From Gemmatimonadota bacterium (GTDB lineage: Bacteria; Gemmatimonadota; Gemmatimonadetes; Longimicrobiales; Gaopeijiaceae), in the NCBI GenBank assembly GCA_022825135.1, contig JAJDYN010000023.1:124001-188000 (forward strand): a stretch of DNA of 64,000 bases, in the 5' to 3' direction. The notes beneath the pieces are model-generated. The model was not told the origin of the DNA, searched no databases, and saw nothing but the letters and a program-made list of their open reading frames with translations. Shown piece after piece: positions 18,649-28,857 of this stretch (its first letter is position 1; each line of letters begins with the position of its first letter). The translations under genes were made by a program, and so were the position numbers.

Positions 18649-21600
18649 ATGAACTCCCATCAGTGGCGCCGTGCGATGTTGACCTGGATGGCTGTGGCCA
18701 CCGCACTGATCCCGGTGTGGTCCGCGGATGCCTCGGCCCAGACGGATGCGGCGCGCGTCGAGGCCGCGGTCGCCAGCCTGGAGTGGCGAAACATCGGTCC
18801 GACCATCATGGGCGGCCGGGTATCCGACCTGGCCGTGGTGGAGTCCGACCCTGCCACCTTCTACGTGGGCACCGCCACCGGCGGCGTGTGGAAGACCGTC
18901 AACCACGGCACCACCTTCGAGCCGGTCTTCGACGACCAGCCGACCACCTCGGTAGGGGACGTCACGGTGGCGCCCTCCAACCCCAACGTGGTGTGGGTGG
19001 GGAGCGGCGAGCCGCAGAACCGCCAGAGCTCGCCGTGGGGGAACGGGGTCTACAAGTCCACCGACGCCGGCCGCTCGTGGAGTCACATGGGGTTGGAGGA
19101 GACGCACCACATCTCCCGCATCCGCATCCACCCGCGCGACCCGTCCGTCGTGTACGTGGCGGCGGTCGGGCGGCTTTGGGGGGCCAGCCCCGAGCGGGGC
19201 ATCTACAAGACCACCGACGGCGGGGAGAGCTGGGAGCTGGTGCTCTTCGTGGACGAGGACACGGGGGCCATCGACCTTGCGATGGATCCGGGCGACCCCG
19301 AGACGCTGTTCGCCGCCATGTACCAGCGCCGGCGCACCGCGTGGGGGTTCAACGGGGGCGGGCCCGGGAGCGGCATCCACCGCACCACCGACGGGGGGGC
19401 TTCCTGGGTGGAGCTCACCGAGGGGCTTCCCGATGGCGACATGGGACGCATCGGGCTGGACATCCATCGGGGCGACGGCAACCTGGTGTTCGCCATCGTG
19501 GAGGCCGACAAGCGCACGCCCGGGCAGGGGTTCGGTGGAGGCGGGGGCGGTTCGTCCCGCAACGGCGTCTACCGCTCCACCGACCGGGGCGAGACCTGGG
19601 AGCAGATCAGCACCACCAACAACCGTCCCATGTACTACAGTCAGATCTGGGTCGATCCCGGCGACCCGGACCGCATCTACACCGCCGGCGCGAGCCTCTA
19701 CAAGTCGCTCGACGGGGGCAACAACTTCACCCCGGACGCGGCCACCGAAGTGCATCCCGATCATCACGCGATGTGGATCAACCCGGACAACTCCGACCAC
19801 ATCATTCTGGGCGGCGACGGCGGAGTCGCGATCAGCTGGGACCGGTCACGGACCTGGCGCCAGCTGACCAACATCCCCCTGGCGCAGTTCTACGAGATCG
19901 GTGTGGACATGCGCGATCCCTACCACGTGTGCGGCGGACTGCAGGACAACGGCTCCTGGTGCGGGCCGAGCGACACCTGGTCCAACCAGGGCATCCGCAC
20001 CCGCGACTGGTACAACGTCGGGGGCGGCGACGGCTTCTACACGGTCATGCACCCGACCAACCCGCGCGTCATGTTCTCGGAGTCGCAGGGCGGCAACCTC
20101 ATGCGCGTGGACCTGGTGACCATGGAGCGCACCCGCATGCGCCCCGTGGGGCGTCCGCTGGAGGATGGGGAAGACCGGGAACTGCGCTGGAACTGGGATA
20201 CGCCCGTGTTCCTGTCGCAGCACGATGAAAACACCGTCTACGTCGGGAGCAACGTCCTCTTCCGCTCGCGCGACCTGGGGATGACCTGGGAGGAGATCAG
20301 CCCCGACCTCACGCATGCCATCGACCGCACCGAGCTGGAGATCATGGGCGTGGCCGGTTCCGAACCGATGATGTCCGCCAACGACGGGCAGGCGTCCTAC
20401 GGCAACCTGGAAACGATCGCGGAGTCGCCGTTCGACGCGGGGCTGCTTTATGTCGGCAGCGACGACGGCAGGGTGCACGTGACGCGTGACGGCGGGGGTT
20501 CGTGGACGGACGTGACCGGCAACATCCCCGGGCTGCCCGAGCGCACCTACGTGAGCCGGGTGGTGGCGTCGGCGCACGACCGGGCCACCGTGTATGCCAC
20601 CTTCGACGGTCACCGCAACAACGACTTCGCCGCACACGTCTACGTGAGCACCGATTACGGTGAGAGCTGGCGGCGCATCGTCGACGGGCTGCCCGCGACC
20701 TCCGTCAACGTCATTGCCGAACACCACCGCACCGCCGGACTGCTCTTCGTGGGCCACGAGCTCGGGGTGTCCTTCTCGGTCGACGGCGGACAACAATGGA
20801 TGGCCCTCGACAACGGGCTGCCCGCGGTGCCGGTCGACGACATCAAGATCCACCCGCGCGAGAACGATCTCGTGCTGGGGACGCACGGGCGCGGCATCTA
20901 CATCATGGAGGACATCGCGCCGCTGGAGGGTCTGACCGCGGAGGTGCTGGCGGCGGACGCGCACCTCTTCCCGGTGCGGCGCGCCACTTCGTACAACCCG
21001 TACACGCCCCAGGGATGGACGCCGGGGGTGTACGTGTCGCCCAACCCGGCTGCCGGGGCGTTGATTCGGTACTACGTCGGCGAGGCCGGCGCGGGGGGTG
21101 GTGTGGTGGCCGCATCGCCGGACGGAAACGGCGGTGACGGCGACGGCGATGGCCAGGGAGCGGCCGCGGACGGCTCCGGGCAGCCGAAGATCGCCATCCT
21201 TGACGACGGCGGCGAGGTGGTGCGCGAACTCAGCGGGCCGGGGGACGCCGGCATCCAGCAGGTGAGGTGGGATCTGCGCATCGAACCGCCCTACACGCCG
21301 TCGGGTCCGCCCCAGCAGTTCGGCGGCGGCTTCGGGGGTGGTCAGGCGCGCGGTCCGCGGGTGCTTCCCGGCACCTACACGGTGAGGCTGGAGGTCGCGG
21401 GCTTGACGCAGGAAGAGCAGGTGGCAGTCCGCCTGGATCCGCGGGTCGAGATGAGCCGCGCCGACCTGGAGGCCCGCCAGGCGGCGCTCATGAGCGCCTA
21501 CGACCTCGCCGGTCCCGTCTACGAGGCCGGGCAGGCCGTCCAGCGCGTCACCACCCAGCTCATGGAGGTCAGCACGCTTCTGCGCGAGCAGGAGGAGACG

Positions 21601-21906
21601 CCGGAGGAGTTGAGCGAAGACGTGAGCGGCCTGCTCGAGGAGGCGCGCGACCTCGGCCGCGACATCAACCAGGCGGCGGCCGGTGCGCGCGGCGCGGGCG
21701 CCATCGAGTCGTCCAGCACCCGCCCCACGGCCGACCAGCTCTGGCAGCTCGACCAGGCCTGGGAGAAGGTGCCTCCGCTCATCGGGCGCCTGAACGAGAT
21801 CGTGACCGACGAGATGCCGGCGCTCTACCGCCAGCTTGACGAGCAGGGGATCCGCCCCGACCCGGGCGACGCGGTGACAATGCCGGTGCGGCGAAGGGGG
21901 GCGTAG
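18649..21906 (+). CDS. Exported BNR/Asp-box beta-propeller protein (sortilin/VPS10-like)
   Basis: 1085 residues. Signal peptide MNSHQWRRAM then a hydrophobic run ending DASAQ. Many Asp-box (BNR) blades follow: STDAGRSW, TTDGGESW, TTDGGASW, STDRGETW, SRDLGMTW, TRDGGGSW, STDYGESW, SVDGGQQW, spread over residues ~60-760. This is the arrangement of sortilin/VPS10-like and exo-sialidase-like propellers. A Gly-rich linker and a small beta domain (GTYTVRLEVAGLTQEEQVAV, ~890-960) come next, then a helical tail. Such proteins are abundant beside peptidases in related bacteria; glycosidase activity is not implied, since the Asp-box is structural. The ATG 18649 has GAGGAG seven bases before it; the frame is open further upstream without coding character. 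Confidence 0.9.
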   Translation: MNSHQWRRAMLTWMAVATALIPVWSADASAQTDAARVEAAVASLEWRNIGPTIMGGRVSDLAVVESDPATFYVGTATGGVWKTVNHGTTFEPVFDDQPTTSVGDVTVAPSNPNVVWVGSGEPQNRQSSPWGNGVYKSTDAGRSWSHMGLEETHHISRIRIHPRDPSVVYVAAVGRLWGASPERGIYKTTDGGESWELVLFVDEDTGAIDLAMDPGDPETLFAAMYQRRRTAWGFNGGGPGSGIHRTTDGGASWVELTEGLPDGDMGRIGLDIHRGDGNLVFAIVEADKRTPGQGFGGGGGGSSRNGVYRSTDRGETWEQISTTNNRPMYYSQIWVDPGDPDRIYTAGASLYKSLDGGNNFTPDAATEVHPDHHAMWINPDNSDHIILGGDGGVAISWDRSRTWRQLTNIPLAQFYEIGVDMRDPYHVCGGLQDNGSWCGPSDTWSNQGIRTRDWYNVGGGDGFYTVMHPTNPRVMFSESQGGNLMRVDLVTMERTRMRPVGRPLEDGEDRELRWNWDTPVFLSQHDENTVYVGSNVLFRSRDLGMTWEEISPDLTHAIDRTELEIMGVAGSEPMMSANDGQASYGNLETIAESPFDAGLLYVGSDDGRVHVTRDGGGSWTDVTGNIPGLPERTYVSRVVASAHDRATVYATFDGHRNNDFAAHVYVSTDYGESWRRIVDGLPATSVNVIAEHHRTAGLLFVGHELGVSFSVDGGQQWMALDNGLPAVPVDDIKIHPRENDLVLGTHGRGIYIMEDIAPLEGLTAEVLAADAHLFPVRRATSYNPYTPQGWTPGVYVSPNPAAGALIRYYVGEAGAGGGVVAASPDGNGGDGDGDGQGAAADGSGQPKIAILDDGGEVVRELSGPGDAGIQQVRWDLRIEPPYTPSGPPQQFGGGFGGGQARGPRVLPGTYTVRLEVAGLTQEEQVAVRLDPRVEMSRADLEARQAALMSAYDLAGPVYEAGQAVQRVTTQLMEVSTLLREQEETPEELSEDVSGLLEEARDLGRDINQAAAGARGAGAIESSSTRPTADQLWQLDQAWEKVPPLIGRLNEIVTDEMPALYRQLDEQGIRPDPGDAVTMPVRRRGA

Positions 21907-21995
21907 AGCCCGACCCTGACGTTACGGCGGAGCCGCCGGGAAGTGAATGACGTACGTGGACGCCGCCGGTTACTCGCGCGCGTGTCGGCCTCCTT

Positions 21996-22646
21996 TCAGC
22001 GGATCTCGTATCGGTCTCCGTCGGGAGAGATCACGGTGATGTAATCCCACGAACTGTATTCTCCCAACTCTTCAACGATCTCCGGGTTTACGTTGCGACT
22101 GTAACCAGTGCGTACCACATACTCCCATCCCGCACGTCGGAAAATGTACGCTTCCTCCCCTCCACCGGAAGCAAACACAGTTGAGACATGGAAAAAACCG
22201 CCAGAGTCCGGCGCCCTCGCTGCGTCGGCTGCCGTTCTTGAGGATACTTCGGCCGACCCCTCCCCACCTCCCTGAGCGACAAACGTCGCCAGCTCTGCCA
22301 AACTGCTGGCGCCCCCTGCTCCCTCAATCGAGGCAAGCAGTGGACCACGGTACTCCAACTCGGGCTCTGTTCCCGGAACACCAAAAGAGTAGGTCAACTC
22401 GGACGAGCCAGCGTTCTCGCAAACCGCAACAGTCTCTCCACTCTCCAACCGAAAACCAATCCGCTCGTCACCGGAGGAGCACCAACTGTCACCAGGTTCG
22501 GATGTGTCCCGTTCAGGCGGTTTATCGCCGTTGACTTGCGTTGCTGCGGTCGCGGGCCTTCCTGAAGGCAAACTGTCCGCCCGCTCGCAGCCGGCTGCAA
22601 CCAGCGGCAACGCAACGACTAAAGCCGCAACCGTTCTGAGGAACAT
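21996..22646 (-). CDS. Hypothetical lipoprotein, 216 residues
   Basis: No family recognised. The start at 22646 has GGAGG eight bases upstream and gives a clean lipoprotein signal ending at Cys20 (LVAAGC), followed by a low-complexity Ser/Gly/Pro linker and a compact C-terminal domain of ~150 residues. Three further Cys residues are present. The C-terminal segment (EEAYIFRRAGWEYVVRTG, WDYITVISPDGDRYEI) looks like a small beta domain. The gene follows the BNR gene convergently with an 89-base gap and is read away from the LRR-metzincin gene end. Base composition is somewhat less GC-rich than its neighbours, which may hint at recent acquisition. Role unknown; probably outer-membrane anchored. 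Confidence 0.7.
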   Translation of the reverse strand: MFLRTVAALVVALPLVAAGCERADSLPSGRPATAATQVNGDKPPERDTSEPGDSWCSSGDERIGFRLESGETVAVCENAGSSELTYSFGVPGTEPELEYRGPLLASIEGAGGASSLAELATFVAQGGGEGSAEVSSRTAADAARAPDSGGFFHVSTVFASGGGEEAYIFRRAGWEYVVRTGYSRNVNPEIVEELGEYSSWDYITVISPDGDRYEIR

Positions 22647-22776
22647 CTCGAAACCTCCATCAATCCCCGCTCCAACATCAGGAAATGACCTCATCGCGCT
22701 CCCGCTGGAGTCTCGGAGCGCGCGGGCCCTCAGTATCGTCATATGCGCCAAGTGCGCCTACCGCTTGATCGTTAGC

Positions 22777-25700
22777 TTACCGCCGCCAGGCGTCGGCAGA
22801 CGGAATGCCCCGGCTGAAGAGCGTTTCAAGTCCCGGCCCGACACGGCGCCCTGCGGCATCCGCAGCGGTCTGGGTCGTGGGAGCCGGATCCCGCACGAAC
22901 CCGCGTATCCGACCGGTCCGGGGATCGCGCAGGATCGCCATCGGAAGATCCGTGTTCTCATCCAGCGTAGCCGAGCCACCGGGCCCGGACAGGGTGATGC
23001 TTGCCAGGTTGCCGCTCCATCCGGGCTCCACCGGCAACGCGAAGACGAAGCTGGTCTCCTCGCCCTCGGCGTCTGCCATGGCCGGCATGCCGAAGGTGAA
23101 CGAGAAGATGGGCGTCCCGTCAGAGGTCACGCCCTCGACGGCATAGTCCCCTCCGGCGACCGGGAGAGAGGGCACGGCGTCAACGACGAAGGCGGGATCC
23201 AGGTACGGAACGCCATCCTCATCCCGTCCGCCCCACAACAGAAGCGTGCGCACGGGATCCGTCTCCGTGGCCATTGCCGCCGCCGCGGCACCGCCCTCGG
23301 CAAGACGGTGGCTAAGCGCCTTGTTGAAGAAAAAGTCGCTGATCCAGCGTGGCGGCGTACAGTAGCCCATCAGGTCCGGCGTGTGTGGCGACACCAACGC
23401 GTTGCGTTCTGAATCGTACCCCCAAGCTCCGATGCTTCCGCCCGCATGCGGGAACCAGGGATCGAGGAGTGCCGGGCTGCCACACGGTGCGTGTCGGAGC
23501 GAAAGATTGTGTCCCAACTCGTGAGCGATAATGTGAGCGATCGGCTTCGAGAAGCTACTCCACCCGCCGAGATGGGCTGTGCCTCCCAACCAACCCCTGG
23601 CGTCTCCTACGCCCATCCAGTGTCCCGAGCCGCCTTCCATGACGCGCATCGCCTCAACCTGCCCGAGTATTTCTCGGGCCAATCCGGTCGACACGATGAC
23701 GGGCTCGCGCGACGCCACTTCGATTTCCGCGACCGGCAGCAGGGTCCGCACATGGCGGAGCAACTCGTGACCGTCGGGATCCTCCGCCATATCGGAGACG
23801 GACTGCACCACGGACGAGTCCGGGTGGGTTTCCGAGATAATCGGGATCAGAGTCAGCTGGAAGGGCGCCACCCGCCGCACGTCAACGGACATTCGGCCCA
23901 CAGCGGGGATCCGCTTCGTCACGCCGAGCGCCGGATCCAGGGTCCGCTCCGGGTCGACCTCGATCACCATTTCCAGGCCGGGGACGATGACCCAGTCGGG
24001 GATCTCGACGTTGGCAGACAACTCGAGAGCGCCTTCAACGATGTCGGGGCTAACGGTCTGCGTGCTGGCAGGGATTTGCACGGCGTGCCGTTCTGCACCG
24101 CGAACGTAGAAGGTGGCTTTGACCTCGGGCATCGTTACAGTGGCGGACTGCGGCGCCGTGACAAAGATCCGAAGCAGTGCCTCCTCTCCGGCCAACAGCG
24201 GCACCGGATCGCCCCACGACTGTACGGTCTGCGTAAGGTATACGTTCGGTCCCTCCCGGCAACGCGCCAGGTAGCCATCGGCTATGGCGCCGAACCATTC
24301 GTCAAAGCTGGCGTCCGCCGGGCGGCACAATCCGGTGCCACCGGCCATCAGCAGTTCGAGGCGGACGAGCCCCGTGATGTCCTCGGACAGCGGTCCAGCC
24401 AATTCCGGGTTGTCCGCGAGGATCAGCGATTTCAGCAGATTGAGATCGCCGAATCCCGGCGGCACTGGACCGGATAGCGCGTTGTCCCGCAGGTCGAGGT
24501 CCTCAAGCTTGGCGGCATGCCCGAGTTCCGCGGGCAGCGGTCCCGACAACTCGTTTTCGCTCAGGTCCAGTGTGGCAAGATTCGGGAGGTCACCCAGCTC
24601 TGCCGGGATCGGGCCGGAGAGTTTGTTGTTGGCCAGGTCCAGCACTCTGAGCCCGGGCAAGGCGCCCAGCCTCGCCGGGATCGAACCCGAGAGATCGTTG
24701 TCGGAGAAGTGGAGTTCGAGGAGGTTGGTCAGGCCGCTCAACTCTGCCGGGATCGGACCGGCCAGCTGATTGCCCGAGAGATCCAGCACGGATACGCGGC
24801 CCAGTGTGCCCAGTTCCGGCGGAATGCGTCCGGTCAAATGGTTGTTGGCGAGGTCGATGGACTCGACCGCGCTGAGTTCGGCAAGTTCCGAGGGAATGCT
24901 GCCGCTGAACTGATTCCATGAGAGGTTGAGGGACGCCAGACCGCTCAAGCGGCCCAGTTCCGACAGCACCGGGCCCGACAGCAAGTTGCCCCCGAGATTC
25001 AGCCGGCTCAGCTTGGCAAGCTTGGCGAGCTCTTGCGGGACCTCGCCTGAAAGGCGGTTGAGAGCAAGATCCAGCCGCTCCAGACGGGTCAGGTCGGCCA
25101 GCTCTGTCGGGATCGAACCCGACAGGCCGTTGTTGCCAAGGTCCAGTACCCTCAGTTCCGCGAGCTGACCAAGCTCAGGAGGGATGTCGCCAGTCAGCCG
25201 ATTCGACCGCAGAGAAAGTGATTCCAGATGGTCCAGGTCAGCCAGGCCAGACGGGATCGAGCCCGACAGGTCATTATTGAGAAGATTCAGGACCTTGAGT
25301 CGGGACAACTCCCGCAGCTCCGCCGGAATCGAGCCGGACAGGAGGTTTGACCCAAGCCTCAGTTCGACGATACGTCCGGCCGCATCGGTAACCACGCCAT
25401 CCCACTCCCCCAAGGGAGCTCCGCTCAGCCAACCTGTCGACCGCCGCCACTGGCGCCCCCCGGCATTCCTGTACAACGATTCGAGTACCTCCCGTTCGGT
25501 GAGCGGAGGACACTGCATTCCGTTCCCGTCATGGCGCGGTATTCCGTTCAGCCATGCCACGAATCCGGCGTCGTCCGCCGCACACAGAGACGTGTTGGCA
25601 TAATCGAACTCGTCCAGGGCCAGGCCGGTGAGCGACAGAGGCAACCGACCGGTCAGCGCATTGTCCCGGATCCGCAGCTCCCTCAGATTGACAAGCCGCT

Positions 25701-27666
25701 CCAGCGCCCCGGGTACATGCCCCGATAACCCGTTTTCGCTCAGGTCGAGTGCGGAAACCCGCCCGATCGAATCGGTCCGCACCCCGTGCCAACGGTCCAG
25801 ATTCTCGTCTTCCAGCCAGCCGTCGGACCGAGTCCAGCTCCCACCGTTCGTAGCCTCGTACAAGTCCTGCAACGCCTGTTTGTCGATCTCGTCGCAGAAC
25901 GGGGCAGTGACCAAACCCTGGATCAAGTCGACCTGGCGGATCCACTCCCTGAACTCGTCCGTAGCCGGCACACACACACCCAAGGTGCCGGCGCATTCCA
26001 CGATCTGCAGACTGGGCAGCCTCGCGAAACTCAGCGGCAGAGAACCGGTCAGCCGGTTGCCTTCCAGGTTAATGGCTCTCAAACTCCCGAGGTTTCCGAG
26101 CTCGGTAGGGACCAGACCAATCAGGTCGTTTCCGGCGAGTTGGAGTATCTCAAGCTTGGCAAGGTTCCCCAGTTCCGGCGGAATCGACCCCGCAAGGTTG
26201 TTTCCCTGCACCTCCAGCCACCGCAGCTCGTCGAGGTTCCCCAGTTCCGGCGGGATTCGTCCCGTAAGGTTGTTGCGGCCGATCAAGAGCATCCCCAGAT
26301 TCGTAAGACTTCCCAGTTCCGGTGGAATCGGCCCGGTGAAGTCGTTGCCTCTGAGCACCAGCCTTGTGAGGCCTGTGAAGTCCGCCAGCCACGGTGGAAT
26401 CGGTCCCGTCAGGCCGTTGCTATCCAGGTCAAAGCTCTGCAGGCGCACGAGGCTGGCCAGCTGCGACGGCATCTGACCCTCCAACTCGTTCTTGTCCAGC
26501 CGGAAGACCCTCAACTCGGTGAGGTTGCCCAGTTCCGGCGGAATCGCGCCCGTGAGCGCATTGTCTCTCAGGTCAAGCACCTGCAGGTCCACGAGACGAC
26601 CGAGTTCCGGCGGGATAACACCGGTCAGCCGGTTGTCGCCGAGGGCAAGGCGCCTCAGGTTCACAAGATTCCCCAACTCCGGCGGAATGGTGCCGGTCAG
26701 ACTGTTTATGGAGAGGTCCAGTTCCTCAAGCCTCGCGAGGTTACCGAGCTCCGGCGGGATGTAACCTTGCAGCCCCCCACCGATTTGTTCTGATCCTTCC
26801 CACCAGCCGCTCAAATCAAGTTCGACTACCCGCCCCGAAGCGTCGGTGTCGACTCCATACCACTCCCCCAGCGGCGCATCGGTCAGCCAGTTGGTGTTGT
26901 CGACCCAGTTCGGACCGTCGGTGGCTTCGTAGAGGACTGCCAGCGCCGCCCGGTCGGTATTCTCCACCGTGGTGATCTCGGCAGCGCCGGAGTAGTCCCC
27001 CCCCGCCGCCGTGATCGTCGCCGTCCCTTGGTCCACTCCGGTCACCAGCCCTGAATCGTCCACGCGGGCCACCAGCGTGTCGCTCGACGACCAGGAGAAC
27101 TCCAAGCCTGCGACCGCATGACCGTTCGCGTCGGTCGCCTCCGCCACCAGCCGCACCGTGTCTCCGAACGCCACCAACGTGTCCGCCGCGGGTGACACGG
27201 CGACGGCAGTCGCTACCTGGGCCACGGTCACCGCCGCGGCACCGGAGGCCGAGCCCGCCGCAGCCGTGATCCTTGCACTACCGTTCGCCGCCGCCGTCAC
27301 CAGCCCGGAGGCGTCCACCGACGCGACTGACGCGTCACTCGTCGTCCACGCCACGGTGGCCCCGGTCATCACCTGTCCGTTCTGGTCGCGCACCTCGGCG
27401 GTCAACCGGGCCGTTTCTCCAAGGGCGGTGAGCGCGGCCGAGCCCGGATTGACCGTTACGGCCATGGCCACCAGAGTCGGAGCAGCCGGCGGCTCCACGG
27501 CACCATCACCGCACGACAGGGCAAGCATGGCGGTCCCGATCACAGCGATTGCCTGGACCGGAAAGTCCGCGTTCGGCCGTCCAGGTCCCGCGCCAGCGGG
27601 CCTCCGGTGAGCGCCTCCCTGCCGCAGCCATGCGCGGCCATCGGTCAGGAGATTTTTCGTTTGCAT
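22777..27666 (-). CDS. Giant exported Ig-LRR-metzincin fusion protein
   Basis: 1629 residues. Lipoprotein-type signal (MLALSC, Cys52), then two bacterial Ig-like group 2 (BIG2) modules (~65-230). Three blocks of plant-type leucine-rich repeats follow (~235-1120), with repeat core L..L.L..N.LTG.IPPELG.L; each block starts with an LRR cap such as ALAVLYEATDGPNW, ALQDLYEATNGGSW or VLESLYRNAGGRQW. The C-terminal ~450 residues carry a metzincin-type zinc site HELGHNLSLRH (H1382, E1383, H1386, H1392) and a Met-turn DLMGYC (M1433). Position 8 of the motif is Ser rather than Gly. The likely role is a surface protease with an LRR recognition arm. ATG 27666 has an AGGAG-type element upstream. Confidence 0.92.
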   Translation of the reverse strand: MQTKNLLTDGRAWLRQGGAHRRPAGAGPGRPNADFPVQAIAVIGTAMLALSCGDGAVEPPAAPTLVAMAVTVNPGSAALTALGETARLTAEVRDQNGQVMTGATVAWTTSDASVASVDASGLVTAAANGSARITAAAGSASGAAAVTVAQVATAVAVSPAADTLVAFGDTVRLVAEATDANGHAVAGLEFSWSSSDTLVARVDDSGLVTGVDQGTATITAAGGDYSGAAEITTVENTDRAALAVLYEATDGPNWVDNTNWLTDAPLGEWYGVDTDASGRVVELDLSGWWEGSEQIGGGLQGYIPPELGNLARLEELDLSINSLTGTIPPELGNLVNLRRLALGDNRLTGVIPPELGRLVDLQVLDLRDNALTGAIPPELGNLTELRVFRLDKNELEGQMPSQLASLVRLQSFDLDSNGLTGPIPPWLADFTGLTRLVLRGNDFTGPIPPELGSLTNLGMLLIGRNNLTGRIPPELGNLDELRWLEVQGNNLAGSIPPELGNLAKLEILQLAGNDLIGLVPTELGNLGSLRAINLEGNRLTGSLPLSFARLPSLQIVECAGTLGVCVPATDEFREWIRQVDLIQGLVTAPFCDEIDKQALQDLYEATNGGSWTRSDGWLEDENLDRWHGVRTDSIGRVSALDLSENGLSGHVPGALERLVNLRELRIRDNALTGRLPLSLTGLALDEFDYANTSLCAADDAGFVAWLNGIPRHDGNGMQCPPLTEREVLESLYRNAGGRQWRRSTGWLSGAPLGEWDGVVTDAAGRIVELRLGSNLLSGSIPAELRELSRLKVLNLLNNDLSGSIPSGLADLDHLESLSLRSNRLTGDIPPELGQLAELRVLDLGNNGLSGSIPTELADLTRLERLDLALNRLSGEVPQELAKLAKLSRLNLGGNLLSGPVLSELGRLSGLASLNLSWNQFSGSIPSELAELSAVESIDLANNHLTGRIPPELGTLGRVSVLDLSGNQLAGPIPAELSGLTNLLELHFSDNDLSGSIPARLGALPGLRVLDLANNKLSGPIPAELGDLPNLATLDLSENELSGPLPAELGHAAKLEDLDLRDNALSGPVPPGFGDLNLLKSLILADNPELAGPLSEDITGLVRLELLMAGGTGLCRPADASFDEWFGAIADGYLARCREGPNVYLTQTVQSWGDPVPLLAGEEALLRIFVTAPQSATVTMPEVKATFYVRGAERHAVQIPASTQTVSPDIVEGALELSANVEIPDWVIVPGLEMVIEVDPERTLDPALGVTKRIPAVGRMSVDVRRVAPFQLTLIPIISETHPDSSVVQSVSDMAEDPDGHELLRHVRTLLPVAEIEVASREPVIVSTGLAREILGQVEAMRVMEGGSGHWMGVGDARGWLGGTAHLGGWSSFSKPIAHIIAHELGHNLSLRHAPCGSPALLDPWFPHAGGSIGAWGYDSERNALVSPHTPDLMGYCTPPRWISDFFFNKALSHRLAEGGAAAAAMATETDPVRTLLLWGGRDEDGVPYLDPAFVVDAVPSLPVAGGDYAVEGVTSDGTPIFSFTFGMPAMADAEGEETSFVFALPVEPGWSGNLASITLSGPGGSATLDENTDLPMAILRDPRTGRIRGFVRDPAPTTQTAADAAGRRVGPGLETLFSRGIPSADAWRR

Positions 27667-28122
27667 GTCCGTCTCCGCTCCTACTGCTTGCTTTGCTATT
27701 TCGAGCTTCCGTCCCGCTCACACGCGCGCTGATGATATCACGAGCAACTGGTATTAGCGATTACAAAGAGAGTTATTGGTCTCTAAACACGATATTTTCG
27801 TGATCGGCCGGCATCCCGCAAGGCCGTCGGGTGGCGCCAACACAGTGGCCCGGGGGCATCTTCGGACGCCCTCAAGCTCAAATCGGACAGCCGGCGCGGC
27901 GTGGCGCAGCGCGCACGAGATCGCGCAGGTGCGGATCGACGTGACCGCCGAGATGGTAGACCGGCGGGTTGACATCGCGGTGCTAGAGAAGTGGGTCGCA
28001 GACCTTGAATACGACCTGCCGCTCTCTGGGGAGGGATGAGCTGCTGCCCCGGCCCGGCTCGATGGCGTGGGAGCGGACCGAGCCGTGACACCGCGGCCGC
28101 AGGCCGAGGGTAACCGCTTCCG
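27667..28122. other. 456-base intergenic region, no confident gene
   Basis: Lies between the start of the LRR-metzincin gene and the end of the CDP-alcohol phosphatidyltransferase. The first ~130 bases are AT-richer than the surroundings and probably hold the promoter of the LRR gene. A plus-strand frame at 27776-28039 (87 codons) ends in a regular charged segment (EMVDRRVDIAVLEKWVADLE) that looks protein-like, but its N-terminal half is unlike any domain and it has no Shine-Dalgarno; it could be the tail of a decayed gene. No hairpin with a T-run was found. Confidence 0.4.
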
Positions 28123-28857
28123 CTACGTCAGTCTTCGCGCGATCCACACCGTACGGAAGACGGCGGTGGCCACCGTCCCCACCGCGGTCACCACCAGCAC
28201 GGCCAGCAGGACCGTGCCCGGGTCGCGCCCCAGGAGCGCGGAGCCGGTGCCGTCCAGGATCGCGCCGAACCCGATCAGCAGGAGCCGCTCCGCGCGCTGC
28301 ATGACACCCGCCGTGCACAGGACGCCCTGGCTCTCCCCGCGCGCGCGTGTGTAGCTGACCAGTAGCGAGCCTCCGAGCGCCGCGGCCACCACCGCCAGGG
28401 CGGCGCCGGAGTCCCGAAAGGCCACCGCCAGACCCACGAAGGCGGCCACCTCGGCGAACCGGTCGATGGTCGAGTCCAGGAACGCCCCCCGCGGCCCGGC
28501 AAGGCCTCGCGCCCGCGCCACCCGTCCATCCATGGCATCCGCGACGCCGCTGAGCAGGACCGCCCAGCCTCCCATCGCGAACCGCCCCGAGGCGAAGAAC
28601 CACCCCGCCGCCGCGCCGAAGGCGAACCCCAGCAGGTTGTAGAAGAGGGGCGAAAGTCCGAGAAGCAGGGACGCCCGCTCCACCGGCCACACGAACCAGT
28701 AGAACCAGCGGCGCACGAAGGAGCCGAGCACGAACTTTCCCCGGGTGGACGACTCGAGCGCGTCCACCGCGCGGCTGGCGGCGCTCAGCGCGAAGACCGG
28801 CATGGTGGCGAGCGCGAACCCCACCACCACGACCAGCGCCGTGAGCTCAGGCCTCAT
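28123..28857 (-). CDS. CDP-alcohol phosphatidyltransferase
   Basis: 244 residues, integral membrane. The family signature D-G-x2-A-R-x8-G-x3-D-x3-D is complete: D110, G111, A114, R115, G124, D128, D132, with the extra D107 upstream. Six or so hydrophobic helices surround it, and the YTRARGE motif follows, as in phosphatidylinositol/phosphatidylglycerol-type synthases. It transfers a phosphatidyl group from CDP-diacylglycerol to an alcohol acceptor; acceptor not determinable. The start codon overlaps the stop of the upstream Tam41-like gene (ATGA), which itself overlaps plsC by ATGA, so all three are translationally coupled in a phospholipid operon. The longer open frame to 29910 is antisense-like. 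Confidence 0.92.
   Translation of the reverse strand: MRPELTALVVVVGFALATMPVFALSAASRAVDALESSTRGKFVLGSFVRRWFYWFVWPVERASLLLGLSPLFYNLLGFAFGAAAGWFFASGRFAMGGWAVLLSGVADAMDGRVARARGLAGPRGAFLDSTIDRFAEVAAFVGLAVAFRDSGAALAVVAAALGGSLLVSYTRARGESQGVLCTAGVMQRAERLLLIGFGAILDGTGSALLGRDPGTVLLAVLVVTAVGTVATAVFRTVWIARRLT

Noticed and set aside
21925-21938. Hairpin CGGCGG/CCGCCG after the BNR gene as a terminator
   Set aside because: Stem is short with a very small loop and no T-run; not sufficient for a call.
24400-26800. Long, regular ~72-base periodic repeats that look CRISPR-like or satellite-like
   Set aside because: The periodicity follows the 24-residue leucine-rich repeats of the coding frame; units are degenerate and have no spacers.
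27776-28039. 87-codon frame with a charged protein-like tail
   Set aside because: No ribosome site, incoherent N-terminal half and no recognisable family; kept only as a note in the intergenic entry.
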